In this document: positions 37,368 to 47,735 of the stretch, piece after piece
How the letters are laid out: every line of letters starts with the position of its first letter
How positions within the stretch are numbered: position 1 is the stretch's first letter
DNA from: Betaproteobacteria bacterium
GTDB lineage: Bacteria; Pseudomonadota; Gammaproteobacteria; Burkholderiales; Thiobacillaceae
Direction of reading: 5' to 3'
Length of the DNA stretch: 64,000 nucleotides
Assembly (NCBI GenBank): GCA_016873935.1
Contig: VGVT01000008.1
Span: forward strand, 1-64,000
Notes under the pieces: model-generated
What the model saw: the letters and a program-made list of their open reading frames with translations, nothing else
The model's database searches: none
What the model was told of the DNA's origin: nothing
Program-made: the position numbers and the translations under genes

Positions 37368-38746
37368 CCACGCGCTGGTTTTCCCTGCGCCGGCGCCTGT
37401 TCGCGCTGCTGCTGGGCGGCGTCAGCGCCGGCTGGCTGGTCACCATGGTGTTCTCCTATGTCGACGCCCACCACGAAATCGACGAGTTGTTCGACGCGCA
37501 ACTGGCGCAGGCCGCCCAGACCCTGCTCGCGCTCGCCGGCGAATATGACGATGACGACGATGTCGTCGAACTGACGGGGGATGGCCACCCCTACCAGAAG
37601 AAACTGGTGTTCCAGCTCTGGGATGACGAGGGCCGCCTGCTGTTGCGCTCACGCGACGCGCCGACCCAGCGGCTGACCGATGCGCTGGGTTACTCGGAAC
37701 GGGTGGATGCCCGGGGGCAACGCTGGCTGTACTACAGCCAGTGGGATGCCCAGCGGCAATTGCGCGTCGAGGTCGGAGAGAACCACGCGGTGCGCGAGGA
37801 GCTTTCGCGCTACATCGCCATGCGCCTGCTGGCCCCGGCCGTGCTCGGCCTGCCGCTGCTCGGTCTGTGGGTGTGGTTCGCCATCCGCCGCGGTCTGGCG
37901 CCCATCGCCACGGTCACCGATCAGGTCAGCCGGCGCGCGCCGGAACACCTCGATGCGCTGACACCGGAGCGCGCGCCGGAAGAAATCCGTCCCCTGGTCG
38001 AGGCGCTCAACGCGCTGTTCGCGCGCGTCGACCGCGCCTTCGACCACGAGCGCCGCTTCACCGCCGACGCCGCCCATGAGTTGCGCACGCCGCTGGCGGC
38101 GTTGGCCGCGCAGGCGCAGGTGGCGCTGCGGGCGGATGACGCGCGGCAACGCGAGCAGGCCCTGGCGCGGATCGTCGCCGGCAGCCAGCGCGCCGGCCGG
38201 CTGGTCGGGCAGTTGCTGACCCTGGCGCGGCTGGACCCGGCAAGCCGGCCCGCGCTGCAGGCGGTTGCGCTCGATGTCCTCGCCACCGAGGCATGCGCGG
38301 AGCTCGGCCGGATCGCCCTGGAGCGGCATATCAGCCTGGAACTGGAGGCGCCCGAAGCCGTGGTGGTGGACGCCAACGCCGACCTGCTGCGCGTCCTGCT
38401 GCGCAACCTGATCGACAACGCCCTGCGCTACACGCCGGAGGGCGGCAGGGTCGAAGTGGCGGTGAGCATGACGGATGCGGGCGCCAGCCTGGTGGTCGGC
38501 GATGACGGACCCGGCATCCCGGAAGGCGAACGTGATGCCGCCCTGCTGCGCTTCCATCGCCTGGCGGGGCAGGAAGTCGAAGGCAGCGGTCTCGGCCTGT
38601 CCATCGTCGCGCGCATCGCCGAGTTGCACGCGGCGCGGCTGACCTTGGGCGACGGCCCCGCCGGCAAGGGATTGACGGTACAGGTGCTGTTTCCCGCGCC
38701 GGCCACGCGCCAAGGCGATCCCTCAGCCGATTGCGAATACCCGTAA
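37364..38746 (+). CDS. QseC-type sensor histidine kinase
   Basis: A 460-residue kinase from [20 protein letters not shown]. It has a membrane helix at about 10-30, a periplasmic domain of about 120 residues with an acidic run ([10 protein letters not shown]), a second helix ([20 protein letters not shown]), and phospho-acceptor [47 protein letters not shown] and [16 protein letters not shown] form the ATPase site. It is the classic QseC layout. The acidic stretch might bind metal ions, as in PmrB, but this is speculation. Confidence 0.92.
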   Translation: MTTRWFSLRRRLFALLLGGVSAGWLVTMVFSYVDAHHEIDELFDAQLAQAAQTLLALAGEYDDDDDVVELTGDGHPYQKKLVFQLWDDEGRLLLRSRDAPTQRLTDALGYSERVDARGQRWLYYSQWDAQRQLRVEVGENHAVREELSRYIAMRLLAPAVLGLPLLGLWVWFAIRRGLAPIATVTDQVSRRAPEHLDALTPERAPEEIRPLVEALNALFARVDRAFDHERRFTADAAHELRTPLAALAAQAQVALRADDARQREQALARIVAGSQRAGRLVGQLLTLARLDPASRPALQAVALDVLATEACAELGRIALERHISLELEAPEAVVVDANADLLRVLLRNLIDNALRYTPEGGRVEVAVSMTDAGASLVVGDDGPGIPEGERDAALLRFHRLAGQEVEGSGLGLSIVARIAELHAARLTLGDGPAGKGLTVQVLFPAPATRQGDPSADCEYP

Positions 38747-38775
38747 AATCACGCCTGATCTTTCAAGGCGCTTTC

Positions 38776-40395
38776 ATGCTCACCGCTTCCAACCTCACCA
38801 TCCAGTTCGGCGCCAAGCCCCTTTTCGAGAACGTCAACGTCAAGTTCGGCGACGGCAACCGTTACGGCCTCATCGGTGCCAACGGCTGCGGCAAGTCCAC
38901 CCTCATGAAGATCCTGGCCGGCGTGCTGGAACCCTCAGCCGGCAACGTCGCCATCGATCCGCACGAGCGCATGGCCTTCCTGCGCCAGGACCAGTTCGCC
39001 TTCGAGGACGAGCGGGTGCTGGACGTGGTGCTCATGGGCCACGCCGAGCTGTGGGCCTGCATGCGCGAGAAGGATGCCATCTACATGAACCCGGAGGCGA
39101 CGGAAGCGGACTACATGCGCGCCGCCGAGCTGGAGGCCCACTTCGGCGAGATGGGCGGTTACGACGCCGAGGCCCGCGCCGGCGAACTGCTGCTGGGCCT
39201 GGACATCCCTTCCGACAAGCATCAGGGCCCCATGCGCGAAGTGGCGCCGGGCTGGAAGCTGCGCGTGTTGCTGGCGCAGGTGCTGTTCGCCAACCCGGAC
39301 ATCCTGCTGCTCGACGAACCCACCAACAACCTCGACATCAACACCATCCGCTGGCTGGAGGACGTGCTCAACGCGCGCGACTCCACCATGATCATCATCT
39401 CTCACGACCGCCACTTCCTGAACCAGGTCTGCACCCACATGGCCGACCTGGACTACCGCACCCTGAAGGTCTATCCGGGCAACTACGACGACTACATGGA
39501 AGCCTCCACCCAGGCCCGCGAGCGTCAGTCCGCCGCCAATGCCAAGGCCAAGGAACGGGTCGCCGAATTGCAGGAGTTCGTGCGCCGCTTCGCCGCCAAC
39601 AAGTCCAAGGCCAAGCAGGCCACCAGCCGCATGAAGCTGATCGAGAAGATCAAGCCGGAGGATGTGAAACCCTCCAGCCGGCAATATCCCTGGATCCGCT
39701 TCGAATACGACGAGAAGGAAAAGCTGCACCGCCTGGCCGTGGAGATGGAGAACCTGAGCTTCGGCTACGAGCCCGGCCAGAAGGTGATCGACAAGCTCAA
39801 CGTGCACATCGCCGCCGGCGACCGGGTCGCCATCATCGGCGAGAACGGCGTCGGCAAAACCACCCTGCTGAAGCTGCTGGTGGGCGAGTTGCATCCCGAG
39901 CGTGGCAGCGTCAAATGGGCGGAAAAAGCCAAGCCGGGCTATTTCGCCCAGGACCATTCCGCCGATTTCGACAGCGACCAGTCCCTCACCGACTGGATCT
40001 CCGAATGGGTGCGGGCCGGCGGCTACGAGGGCGAGGATCTCATCACCCTGGTGCGCGGCACCCTGGGCCGCCTGCTCTTCTCCGGCGACGAGGTGAAGAA
40101 GCCGGTGCGCGTCATCTCCGGCGGCGAGCAAGGCCGCATGCTGTTCGGCAAGCTCATGCTGCTGCGCCCCAACGTGCTGGTCATGGACGAGCCCACCAAC
40201 CACCTGGACATGGAATCCATCGAGTCGCTCAACAACGGCCTCGACGCCTTCACCGGCACCCTCGTCTTCGTCTCCCATGACCGCCAGTTCGTGTCCTCGC
40301 TCGCCAACAAGATCATCGAGCTCAAGCTGGACGGCAGCCACGTGGTCTACGAGGGCGGCTACGAGGACTACCTGGCCAGCCAGGGGCTGGAGTAA
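38776..40395 (+). CDS. ybiT: ABC-F family translation factor ATPase (YbiT type)
   Basis: A 539-residue cytoplasmic protein with two ABC ATPase domains and no membrane part. Walker A motifs are GANGCGKST and GENGVGKTT; signatures [11 protein letters not shown] and [10 protein letters not shown]. The linker between domains contains SANKSKAKQ-like [22 protein letters not shown]. The opening [27 protein letters not shown] and the segment [14 protein letters not shown] agree closely with E. coli YbiT. Members bind the ribosome and modulate translation. An upstream in-frame extension to 38731 overlaps the kinase gene end and is unlikely. Confidence 0.93.
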   Translation: MLTASNLTIQFGAKPLFENVNVKFGDGNRYGLIGANGCGKSTLMKILAGVLEPSAGNVAIDPHERMAFLRQDQFAFEDERVLDVVLMGHAELWACMREKDAIYMNPEATEADYMRAAELEAHFGEMGGYDAEARAGELLLGLDIPSDKHQGPMREVAPGWKLRVLLAQVLFANPDILLLDEPTNNLDINTIRWLEDVLNARDSTMIIISHDRHFLNQVCTHMADLDYRTLKVYPGNYDDYMEASTQARERQSAANAKAKERVAELQEFVRRFAANKSKAKQATSRMKLIEKIKPEDVKPSSRQYPWIRFEYDEKEKLHRLAVEMENLSFGYEPGQKVIDKLNVHIAAGDRVAIIGENGVGKTTLLKLLVGELHPERGSVKWAEKAKPGYFAQDHSADFDSDQSLTDWISEWVRAGGYEGEDLITLVRGTLGRLLFSGDEVKKPVRVISGGEQGRMLFGKLMLLRPNVLVMDEPTNHLDMESIESLNNGLDAFTGTLVFVSHDRQFVSSLANKIIELKLDGSHVVYEGGYEDYLASQGLE

Positions 40396-40468
40396 CAGGC
40401 GCCGCGCGGAGCACGGTACACTGCGTGGCATCGGCTGAAACCAGCGCCCCACCCGTGAACGCGACGCC

Positions 40469-40894
40469 ATGATCAAGCCCGCCTTCCGCCCGTTATTCGT
40501 CCTGCCGCTCGCCCTCGCTCTCGCCGGCTGCATGCAGGACTCCGCCTCCTACACCTTCCCGGAGAAGGACCACGCCATCACCCTGATCCGTATGCAGGAC
40601 TGGCCTTGGCAAAGCAGTCTGAGCCTCGACGTGATGGCGGTCCGCATGCCCGACTGCAACGGTGGCCTGCGCATCCGCGATGTGCCGCGCAAGGCCGAGT
40701 TCGTCCTGTTCCAAGCACCGGATACCTACGCCGAACCGATCTTCATCCTGCGCGTGGATCGGCGGAATTTCGCGGTGAGCACGGCATCCTGCCGGGTGCA
40801 GGAATTCAAGGAAGCCCCCGAGGATGCCGGTCGCATGCTTGGCCATTTCCGCGAGCGGGACGGCGGCTTCGCCTTCGTGCCGGCCGGTGACTGA
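40469..40894 (+). CDS. Small predicted lipoprotein of unknown function
   Basis: A 141-residue protein with a lipoprotein signal (FVLPLALALAGCMQDS; Cys at about residue 20). The mature part is a small beta-rich domain (HAITLIRMQDWPWQSSLSLDVMAVRMPDCNGG) with two cysteines that could pair. No family was recognised. It lies nine bases before ubiD on the same strand. Confidence 0.7.
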   Translation: MIKPAFRPLFVLPLALALAGCMQDSASYTFPEKDHAITLIRMQDWPWQSSLSLDVMAVRMPDCNGGLRIRDVPRKAEFVLFQAPDTYAEPIFILRVDRRNFAVSTASCRVQEFKEAPEDAGRMLGHFRERDGGFAFVPAGD

Positions 40895-40903
40895 AGCACG
40901 CCC

Positions 40904-42370
40904 ATGCGCTACGCCGACCTGCGCGATTTCATCGCCCAACTCGAAGCCCGCGGCGAGCTCAAGCGCATCCGCGCGGAGATCGACCCCAGGCTGGAAATGA
41001 CCGAGATCGGCGACCGCGTGCTGCGCGCCGGCGGGCCCGCCCTGCTGTTCGAAAAGCCGAAGGGCTTCGCCATGCCGGTGCTGGCCAACCTGTTCGGCAC
41101 GGTCGGGCGGGTGGCCCTGGGCATGGGCGAGGAGGACCCGGCCAAGCTGCGCGAGATCGGCAGGCTGCTCGCCTACCTGAAGGAACCGGAGCCGCCGAAG
41201 GGCCTCAAGGACGCCTGGGACAAGTGGCCGGTGCTGAAGCAGGTGCTCAACATGAGCCCGAAAGAAGTGCGTTCCCCCGCCTGTCAGGAAGTGGTGTGGG
41301 AGGGCCGGGACGTCGACCTCTCGCGCCTGCCCATCCAGACCTGCTGGCCCGGCGATGCCGCGCCGCTGCTCACCTGGGGCCTGGTCATCACGCGCGGGCC
41401 GCACAAGCCGCGGCAGAACCTGGGCATCTACCGGCAGCAGGTGATCGGCCCCGACAAGCTGATCATGCGCTGGCTCGCGCATCGCGGCGGCGCCCTCGAT
41501 TACCGCGAATTCCAGGCGGCACATCCGGGCCAACCCTTCCCCGTCTGCGTGGCGGTCGGTGCCGACCCCGCCACCATCCTGGGGGCGGTGACGCCGGTGC
41601 CGGACTCCCTCTCCGAATACCAGTTCGCCGGCCTGCTGCGCGGCGCCAAGACGGAAGTGGCGAAGGCGTTGGGTTCCGACCTGCAGGTGCCGGCTAGCGC
41701 CGAGATCGTCCTGGAAGGCGTCATCCACGCCGGTGAAACCGCCCTCGAAGGCCCCTTTGGCGACCACACCGGCTACTACAACGAGCAGGAGACCTTTCCG
41801 GTCTTCACGGTCGAGCGCATCACCATGCGCCGCGACCCCATCTACCACTCCACCTACACCGGCAAGCCGCCGGACGAGCCTGCCATCCTCGGCGTCGCGC
41901 TGAATGAGGTGTTCGTGCCCCTGCTGCAGAAGCAGTTCCCAGAGATCACCGACTTCTACCTGCCGCCGGAAGGCTGCTCCTACCGCATGGCGGTGGTGAG
42001 CATGAAGAAGCAGTACCCCGGCCACGCCAAACGGGTGATGTTCGGCATCTGGAGCTTCCTGCGCCAGTTCATGTACACCAAGTTCATCCTGGTGACCGAC
42101 GAGGACGTCAACGTGCGCGACTGGAACGACGTCATGTGGGCGCTCACCACCCGCGTCGATCCGGCGCGCGACACCCTGCTGGTGGAGAACACGCCGATCG
42201 ACTATCTCGATTTCGCCAGCCCGGTCTCCGGCCTCGGTTCGAAGATGGGCATCGACGCCACCAACAAGTGGCCGGGCGAGACCAGCCGCGAATGGGGCAC
42301 CCCGATCCGCATGACGGACGCGGTGAAGCAGCGCGTGGACGAACTCTGGCGCGAACTCGACCTGGATTGA
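40904..42370 (+). CDS. ubiD: 4-hydroxy-3-polyprenylbenzoate decarboxylase
   Basis: A prenylated-FMN-dependent decarboxylase of ubiquinone synthesis, 488 residues, the length of E. coli UbiD. Motifs: [52 protein letters not shown] (prFMN/metal region), [27 protein letters not shown] with the catalytic Glu/Asp/Glu set, and [15 protein letters not shown]. It needs UbiX for its cofactor, which is not encoded in this window. Confidence 0.96.
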   Translation: MRYADLRDFIAQLEARGELKRIRAEIDPRLEMTEIGDRVLRAGGPALLFEKPKGFAMPVLANLFGTVGRVALGMGEEDPAKLREIGRLLAYLKEPEPPKGLKDAWDKWPVLKQVLNMSPKEVRSPACQEVVWEGRDVDLSRLPIQTCWPGDAAPLLTWGLVITRGPHKPRQNLGIYRQQVIGPDKLIMRWLAHRGGALDYREFQAAHPGQPFPVCVAVGADPATILGAVTPVPDSLSEYQFAGLLRGAKTEVAKALGSDLQVPASAEIVLEGVIHAGETALEGPFGDHTGYYNEQETFPVFTVERITMRRDPIYHSTYTGKPPDEPAILGVALNEVFVPLLQKQFPEITDFYLPPEGCSYRMAVVSMKKQYPGHAKRVMFGIWSFLRQFMYTKFILVTDEDVNVRDWNDVMWALTTRVDPARDTLLVENTPIDYLDFASPVSGLGSKMGIDATNKWPGETSREWGTPIRMTDAVKQRVDELWRELDLD

Positions 42371-42375
42371 CGCGC

Positions 42376-43410
42376 ATGGCCTTGGATTACCTCCGCTTCG
42401 TCCCGCTCAACGGCCTCTCCGAGGAGGGCCTGTCGGCGGCCGCCGGCCTCGCGCGCCGCATCCATCTGGAAGCCGGACAGATTCTGTTCCAGCAGGGCGA
42501 GCACGACGACACGCGCTATTACCTGCTGTCCGGCGAAATCCTCCTGGAGGCTGGCGACGAAGGCGCGCCACTGCTGATCCGCGCCGACAGCGAGGCGGCC
42601 CGTCACCCCCTGGCCCGTCTCAAGCCGCGCCGCTATTCGGGCCGGGCACGCGTCGCCTGCGAACTGCTCGGCTTCCCCGAGGCCGCGCTGGAGAATCTGG
42701 TCGCCCGCGATCAGGCCACCGCCTACGAAGTCACCGAGTTCGAGGGTGACGATCCCGTCTGGATGTTCGACCTGCTGCGCAACCCCGCCTTCGCGCGGGT
42801 GCCGCCGGCCAACCTGCACACCCTGTTCGCCCGCTTCCAGTCCATGCCGGTGACCGCCGGCCAGGTGGTCATCCGCCAGGGCGACGCGGGCGACTACTAC
42901 TACCTGATCCGGAAAGGTCGCGCCCGCGTCGAGCGCCTGACCGGCGCCGGCACACCACTGCGCCTGGCCGAACTGGAAGCCGGCCAGGGTTTCGGCGAGG
43001 AGGCCCTGATTTCCGGCGAAGCCCGCAACGCCACCGTCACCATGCTCGACGATGGTCAACTCATGCGTCTGGCGGCCGACGACTTTCACGCGCAATTGCA
43101 GGCGCCTCTGGTTCGTCTGGTGGACGAGGCCGAGGCGTTGCGGCTGCTGCGCGAGGGCGGCGCGCAAACCGTGGACGTGCGCCTGGAAGATGAATACCGG
43201 CACGGCAGCCTGCCCGGCGCCCTCAACATTCCCCTCTACCTGCTGCGTGTGAAGGCCGCCGCCCTGCCCCGCGACCGCCTCTACATCCTCTTCGGCCACG
43301 GCGAGCGCCGCGCCAGCACCGCCGCCTTCCTGCTCGCGCAGCGCGGTTTCGAGACGCGCGTGCTGCGCGGCGGTCTGGCCGGCCTGAAAAAACCGCTGGC
43401 ACCCGGCTAA
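42376..43410 (+). CDS. Tandem cNMP-binding domains fused to an inactive rhodanese domain
   Basis: A 344-residue cytoplasmic protein. Residues about 10-120 form a reduced cyclic-nucleotide-binding-like domain (AGQILFQQGEHDDTRYYLLSGEILL). Residues about 130-245 form a full one (QVVIRQGDAGDYYYLIRKGRARV, GQGFGEEALISGEARNATVTML). Residues about 250-340 are rhodanese-like (TVDVRLEDEYRHGSLPGALNIPL). Where rhodaneses have the catalytic Cys, this has Gly (ILFGHGERRAST), so no sulfurtransferase activity is expected. There is no DNA-binding domain. It follows ubiD by five bases. Confidence 0.85.
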   Translation: MALDYLRFVPLNGLSEEGLSAAAGLARRIHLEAGQILFQQGEHDDTRYYLLSGEILLEAGDEGAPLLIRADSEAARHPLARLKPRRYSGRARVACELLGFPEAALENLVARDQATAYEVTEFEGDDPVWMFDLLRNPAFARVPPANLHTLFARFQSMPVTAGQVVIRQGDAGDYYYLIRKGRARVERLTGAGTPLRLAELEAGQGFGEEALISGEARNATVTMLDDGQLMRLAADDFHAQLQAPLVRLVDEAEALRLLREGGAQTVDVRLEDEYRHGSLPGALNIPLYLLRVKAAALPRDRLYILFGHGERRASTAAFLLAQRGFETRVLRGGLAGLKKPLAPG

Positions 43411-43454
43411 TAGTTGATTACAATACTCGGGTATTGATTTTCCCGGAGATGCCC

Positions 43455-44042
43455 ATGTCCACCGAACTTCACATCGCCGCCCAGGCCGGAGACCACGCCG
43501 AGCTGCGTCGCCTGCTGGCCGCCGGCGCCGCCCCCGACAGCCGCGACCAGGAAGGTCGCACCGCGCTGCACCTGGCCGCCCAGGGCGGACATCTGGAAGC
43601 CGCGCGCGCCCTGCTCGAAGGTGGCGCCGACGTCAACGCGCGCGACGCCAACGACTGGACCCCGCTGTTCAAGGCCGCCTACAACCATGAGCTGGATTGC
43701 GGCTTCGCCCCGGTGGTGCGGGCCCTCGCGGAGGCCGGCGCCGACGTCAACGCGCGCATCTTCTACGGTCTCAGCCCCCTCATGCTGGCGGCCGGCGCCG
43801 GCGAGGCGGCGGTATGCGAGGTGCTGCTGGAAGCCGGCGCCGACGTGAAGGCCGCCAACGACGGCGGCCGCACCGCGCTGGCCATGGCCAAGGAGCGCTT
43901 CTTCGTCGACGTCATCAATCTCCTGCACGAAGCCGAGGGTTTCGTCATGGAGACCGAGGGCGGCGGCAGCTGCTCCAGTTCGCGCAAGGGCCCGCCCTCC
44001 GAGGCCAAGGTCGTGAATTTCATGAAGCGGCCCATGCACTGA
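43455..44042 (+). CDS. Ankyrin repeat protein
   Basis: A 195-residue protein made of about four ankyrin repeats: TELHIAAQAGDHAELRRLLAAGA, RTALHLAAQGGHLEAARALLEGGADVNARD, WTPLFKAAYNH and LSPLMLAAGAGEAAVCEVLLEAGADV. After these comes a C-terminal tail with SCSSSRKGPPSEAKVVNFMKRPMH. CGGAG seven bases upstream supports ATG 43455. There is no signal peptide, so it is a cytoplasmic protein-binding module with unknown partner. It ends facing the large penicillin-binding protein gene. Confidence 0.85.
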   Translation: MSTELHIAAQAGDHAELRRLLAAGAAPDSRDQEGRTALHLAAQGGHLEAARALLEGGADVNARDANDWTPLFKAAYNHELDCGFAPVVRALAEAGADVNARIFYGLSPLMLAAGAGEAAVCEVLLEAGADVKAANDGGRTALAMAKERFFVDVINLLHEAEGFVMETEGGGSCSSSRKGPPSEAKVVNFMKRPMH

Positions 44043-44218
44043 GTTCCCGCCCGCCGCGGGGGAGCCGCGTAGGGTGTATAGGCAGCAAGGTGTTATGCGC
44101 CGGATGGATCCGCGCAATGCGCGGAGTCTACCCCCGCATCGCGGGGGCCTATTGCGACCTACTGTTCAGCGTGGGAGCGCTACACGGAGCCACTTGCGCG
44201 GCCCTCGTCTTATCTAGA
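44043..44218. other. Convergent gap with short palindromes
   Basis: No gene. It contains small perfect hairpins (GCGCAATGCGC near 44113; CCCCGCATCGCGGGG near 44131) in a sequence resembling the GTAGGGTGG-type extragenic repeats of proteobacteria. They could help stop transcription from both sides, though no T-run is present. Confidence 0.4.
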
Positions 44219-47200
44219 TCAACCACCGCGCGAAAAGCTCCAGCCTTCGCCCTCGGCTGGGCTCCACGGGCCGCCGCGCTTTTCCCTGGGCGGCGGCGCC
44301 GGGTTCTTGGGTGTGGGTGCCTGCGGCGGTGGCGGCGGATCCAGCCGGTCCACCTGCGGCGGCGGCGGTGCCTGCACGGGCTCCTGTTCCACCGGCTTCA
44401 CCGGCGCCGTCGGCACGGGCTTGGGCTTCAACGCGGCCGGCACCGGGGTAGATGATGGCACCGGCTGCGCCTGCTTGGGCGCCGCCTGCCGGGCGGCCAG
44501 CGGTTTGCCGGAAACGGTGGCGGCCGGCGTGGCGGGCTGCGTCGAAGCCGCCGCGGTGGTTTCGGTCGACAGCGGGACGGCCTGCGGGGCTGCCGCGCTG
44601 GGCGGCATCGACTCTGCATCGAAAGCCGCCAGTGTCTCCGCCCAGGTCGGTTCCAGGACCTCGCTGCCCAACACCAGCCCGCGCAGGGCGGGCTCGATGT
44701 TCTTCATGATCTGCACCGCGATGCCGCTGGTGAAGCGGTAGTCGGCCGCCGCCTCGCCGGGCACGAATACCGTCATCACCCCGAAGAAACGCTCGCCCAG
44801 GAAGAAGGCGAAGGTGGCGGTGCGGTTCATGACCTTGGATTCCAGCACCTGGCCGCTGGCCGAATACACCTCGTAGCGGTGATCGCCGGTGCCGGTCTTG
44901 CCACCGATGGTCAGAAACTCGCCGCCGCCGAGCGGATAGGCACCGCGCAGGCGGCGGGCGGTGCCCTGTTGCACGACGTCGACGAGGGCGCGGCGCACCA
45001 CCCCGGCCACCTCGGCGGAGAAGATGCGCGTGGCCTCCGGTTGCTCGCGCTTGAGCACGCTGTGATAGGGCGTGCCCGCGGCAAACTCGATGCGGGTGAG
45101 GGTGACGGGCTGCAGCTTGACGCCGTCGTTGAGGATCACGCCCATCATCTCCGCCAGGGCGGCGGGCCGGTCGGCCGAGGAACCGATGGCGGTGGCATAG
45201 GAGGGCACCAGCGTGCCGAACGGATAGCCGAGCTGACGCCAGCGCCGGTGGACTTCCTGGAATGCCTCGATCTCCAGCAGGGAGAGGATGCGCAAATCCT
45301 GCGCGTTCTTGTGACTGGTCTGCAACAGCCAGCCGTACACGTCCTGGCGCTCCTTCTGGCTGGCCTTGGTGATGTCGTTCCAGCCGGCCTGCGGACTCGC
45401 GCGCAGATACGCCACCAGCCACAGTTCCAGGGGATGTATCTGGGCGATGTAGCCGCGGTCGGAGAGGTCGAATTTGTCCGGGCCGTAGGTTTCGTAGAGG
45501 AACTGGTAGTCCCCCTCGTTCAGGCTGGCGGGATTGTTCAGGCGCTGCCGGATGAAGGCGCTGAAGCTGGCGACGTCGGCCTGGGGTTCCAGGTAGCGGT
45601 GCACGGCGGCAAGCCGCCGGGGGTTGGCGGTGAGGTGGTTGAGCAGGGCGCCGCTGGCTTCCTCCGGCTTCAGCCCCTTGTACTTCTTGTGGAAGCGGGC
45701 CAGATAGGACTTGCCCTCCTTGTCCGCGAAGCGCCGCAGGTATTCGGCCCGCCGCGGATCCCCGGGGTCGGCCAGGATCTGCGCCGCGCCCTTCGGGTCG
45801 CGATACATGAAATGCCGCGCGATGTCGCGCATCAGGCGGATGAAGGGCAGGTTCACCGAGTTGCGCGTGGCCTCCCACATGTCCATGACCTTGTGGTCGT
45901 CCTCGCGGTTGAAGTTGGCGAACTGGTGCACGCCGCCGCCGGTGAGGAAGGATTCCGCCGGGCTGGCCGAATAGGTTCGCGCCATGGCCGCTTCCAGCAT
46001 GGGCGTGAGCGACTTGCCGCTGGCTCCGGCCAGATAGTTGAGCGCCCAGCGCAGCAGCAGATCCTTGTCCGCAACCTTGACCCTGAGCAACTCGCCACGC
46101 GACATGCCGGCGTATTGTTCATGCAGCTCCGCCACCAGTTGCAGGTAGGTGAGGAGGGTGCGCAGCTTGGCCGAGGACCCCATGTCCAGCTTGGCACCCT
46201 TGTTGATATCGAAGGGCTGGTTCAGGTTGTCGGCCTGCACCCTGAGCAGGGCGCCTTCCTCGGTGTTCTCGTACAGGGTGAAACTGTAGATCGGTTTGCT
46301 CAGGTCATTCTCGGGGGACAGCAGGTACTGTCCGTAGAGGCCGGCGGCTTCCACCACGAGCGGATCGGACAGGCGCCGCAGAAAGGCCGAGATGGCGCGC
46401 TGGGTGGGACCGTGCAGGGTGGCGCGGGCCTTCACGTCGAGACGGTCGAGGTCATACAGGCGCGGCACGCCGAGGCGGCCGGAGAGCTCGACGCGCAGGG
46501 CGCTGGCCGCCTTGTCCTCGAACTGCTCGGCGTCACCGTTGCGCCGCGTCTTGCCATTCACACGAAAGGCGATGCGCTCACGCAGGGCCGCGTCGCGCAG
46601 TTCCGGGCTGATCACCCGCGCCTCCGCCAGGAGGCGCAGGTGCGCGTCGGCATGGGCATTCAGTTGGTCGCGGCCGGACAGCAGGTAATAGGACGGCTTG
46701 CGCTGGGAAATCAGCAGACCGAGCACGTGCTTGTAGGCACGCGCAGTTTCCGACGTCGGTTTCGGCGCGCGCAGCAGACGGTTGGCCTCCTCGAAATCCA
46801 GACCGAACCAGGCATGCAGGCCATCGCCCACGCCGTTCACCTCGCCGAAGCCCGGCGCCGCGGCGAGCGGCACCGAGTTCAGGTAATCGAGCACGATGCG
46901 GCGCCGCGTGGCGCGCGTGTCCTCGCCATCGAGATAGGCGCGCAGCGAGGCCGACACCATCTGCCGCAGCTTGTCGGCCGGGGTCATGGTCAGGCCATCC
47001 GGGGAATGCCGGTATTTCTCGATCTGGGTGGCCAGGGTGGAGCCGCCGGGCACGTTGCGTGAGGGATCCACCGCCTGCAGCATTTTCTCCAGCAGCGCCG
47101 CGCCGAGGCGATCCCACTCCACCGCAGGATTGCGTTGCGGGTGATTGGGATCGAGCAGTTCGCGGTTCTCGATGAACAGCAGGGTGTTCGCCACCACCGC

Positions 47201-47698
47201 CGGCACCCCGTTGAAATCGGCGTAGGCGTGGCGGGGATGGCGCGCGCTGTAGAGCGGTTCGCCGCGGCAGTCGAGGATGTCGAGACCCGCCACGGACTTT
47301 TCCGCGTAGGGCATGAACAGACCGAAGTCGTGCACGCGCGTCATTTCCGGTGACAGGCGCGCCTGCTCGGTGACCAGGAAGCCTTGCTGCTTCAGGCGCT
47401 GCAGGTATCCGGGCAGGCCCACATACCCCAGGCGGATGTCATAGGGTCCGGCCTCCGGGGTACGCAGATCCGGGTTCTCGCCGGCCTCGGTCTGGAAGGT
47501 CAGTCGCTTGCCGTAGCCCGCCAGCACCATGGCCTGGAACGGCGAGGCGATCAGTTCATAGGCGGCGACGAGGGCGCCGACCAGCATCGCCGCGAAGATG
47601 AAAATCCAGAAGCCAGGCCCCAGCTTGCGCGGTCTTCTCGGCGGCAGCGCGCCGGGTGGCACGCGGATAGGCGTCTCGGACACGGACGGGCTGGTCAT
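44219..47698 (-). CDS. Large divergent class A penicillin-binding protein
   Basis: A 1159-residue bifunctional peptidoglycan synthase, larger than usual PBP1 proteins. It has a membrane helix at about 30-50 (GFWIFIFAAMLVGALVAAYELI), then a transglycosylase domain in which the usual EDRxFxxHxG is FIENRELLDPNHP and GGSTITQQ is GGSTLATQIEKYRHS. The transpeptidase domain has SSAK (active serine), RNSVNLP and IGGKTGTGDH. The last 130 residues are rich in Pro, Ala and Gln (VPSSTPVPAALKPKPVPTAPVKP) and may span or bind the cell wall. Catalytic residues are present in both domains, though their surroundings are altered. Confidence 0.85.
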   Translation of the reverse strand: MTSPSVSETPIRVPPGALPPRRPRKLGPGFWIFIFAAMLVGALVAAYELIASPFQAMVLAGYGKRLTFQTEAGENPDLRTPEAGPYDIRLGYVGLPGYLQRLKQQGFLVTEQARLSPEMTRVHDFGLFMPYAEKSVAGLDILDCRGEPLYSARHPRHAYADFNGVPAVVANTLLFIENRELLDPNHPQRNPAVEWDRLGAALLEKMLQAVDPSRNVPGGSTLATQIEKYRHSPDGLTMTPADKLRQMVSASLRAYLDGEDTRATRRRIVLDYLNSVPLAAAPGFGEVNGVGDGLHAWFGLDFEEANRLLRAPKPTSETARAYKHVLGLLISQRKPSYYLLSGRDQLNAHADAHLRLLAEARVISPELRDAALRERIAFRVNGKTRRNGDAEQFEDKAASALRVELSGRLGVPRLYDLDRLDVKARATLHGPTQRAISAFLRRLSDPLVVEAAGLYGQYLLSPENDLSKPIYSFTLYENTEEGALLRVQADNLNQPFDINKGAKLDMGSSAKLRTLLTYLQLVAELHEQYAGMSRGELLRVKVADKDLLLRWALNYLAGASGKSLTPMLEAAMARTYSASPAESFLTGGGVHQFANFNREDDHKVMDMWEATRNSVNLPFIRLMRDIARHFMYRDPKGAAQILADPGDPRRAEYLRRFADKEGKSYLARFHKKYKGLKPEEASGALLNHLTANPRRLAAVHRYLEPQADVASFSAFIRQRLNNPASLNEGDYQFLYETYGPDKFDLSDRGYIAQIHPLELWLVAYLRASPQAGWNDITKASQKERQDVYGWLLQTSHKNAQDLRILSLLEIEAFQEVHRRWRQLGYPFGTLVPSYATAIGSSADRPAALAEMMGVILNDGVKLQPVTLTRIEFAAGTPYHSVLKREQPEATRIFSAEVAGVVRRALVDVVQQGTARRLRGAYPLGGGEFLTIGGKTGTGDHRYEVYSASGQVLESKVMNRTATFAFFLGERFFGVMTVFVPGEAAADYRFTSGIAVQIMKNIEPALRGLVLGSEVLEPTWAETLAAFDAESMPPSAAAPQAVPLSTETTAAASTQPATPAATVSGKPLAARQAAPKQAQPVPSSTPVPAALKPKPVPTAPVKPVEQEPVQAPPPPQVDRLDPPPPPQAPTPKNPAPPPREKRGGPWSPAEGEGWSFSRGG

Positions 47699-47735
47699 AG
47701 CGGGTGCTCATCCACCGCCGGGCGGCGGGGCTGCA

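Noticed and set aside
44879-47062. A 727-codon plus-strand frame
   Set aside because: It is antisense to the penicillin-binding protein and shows only low-complexity composition.
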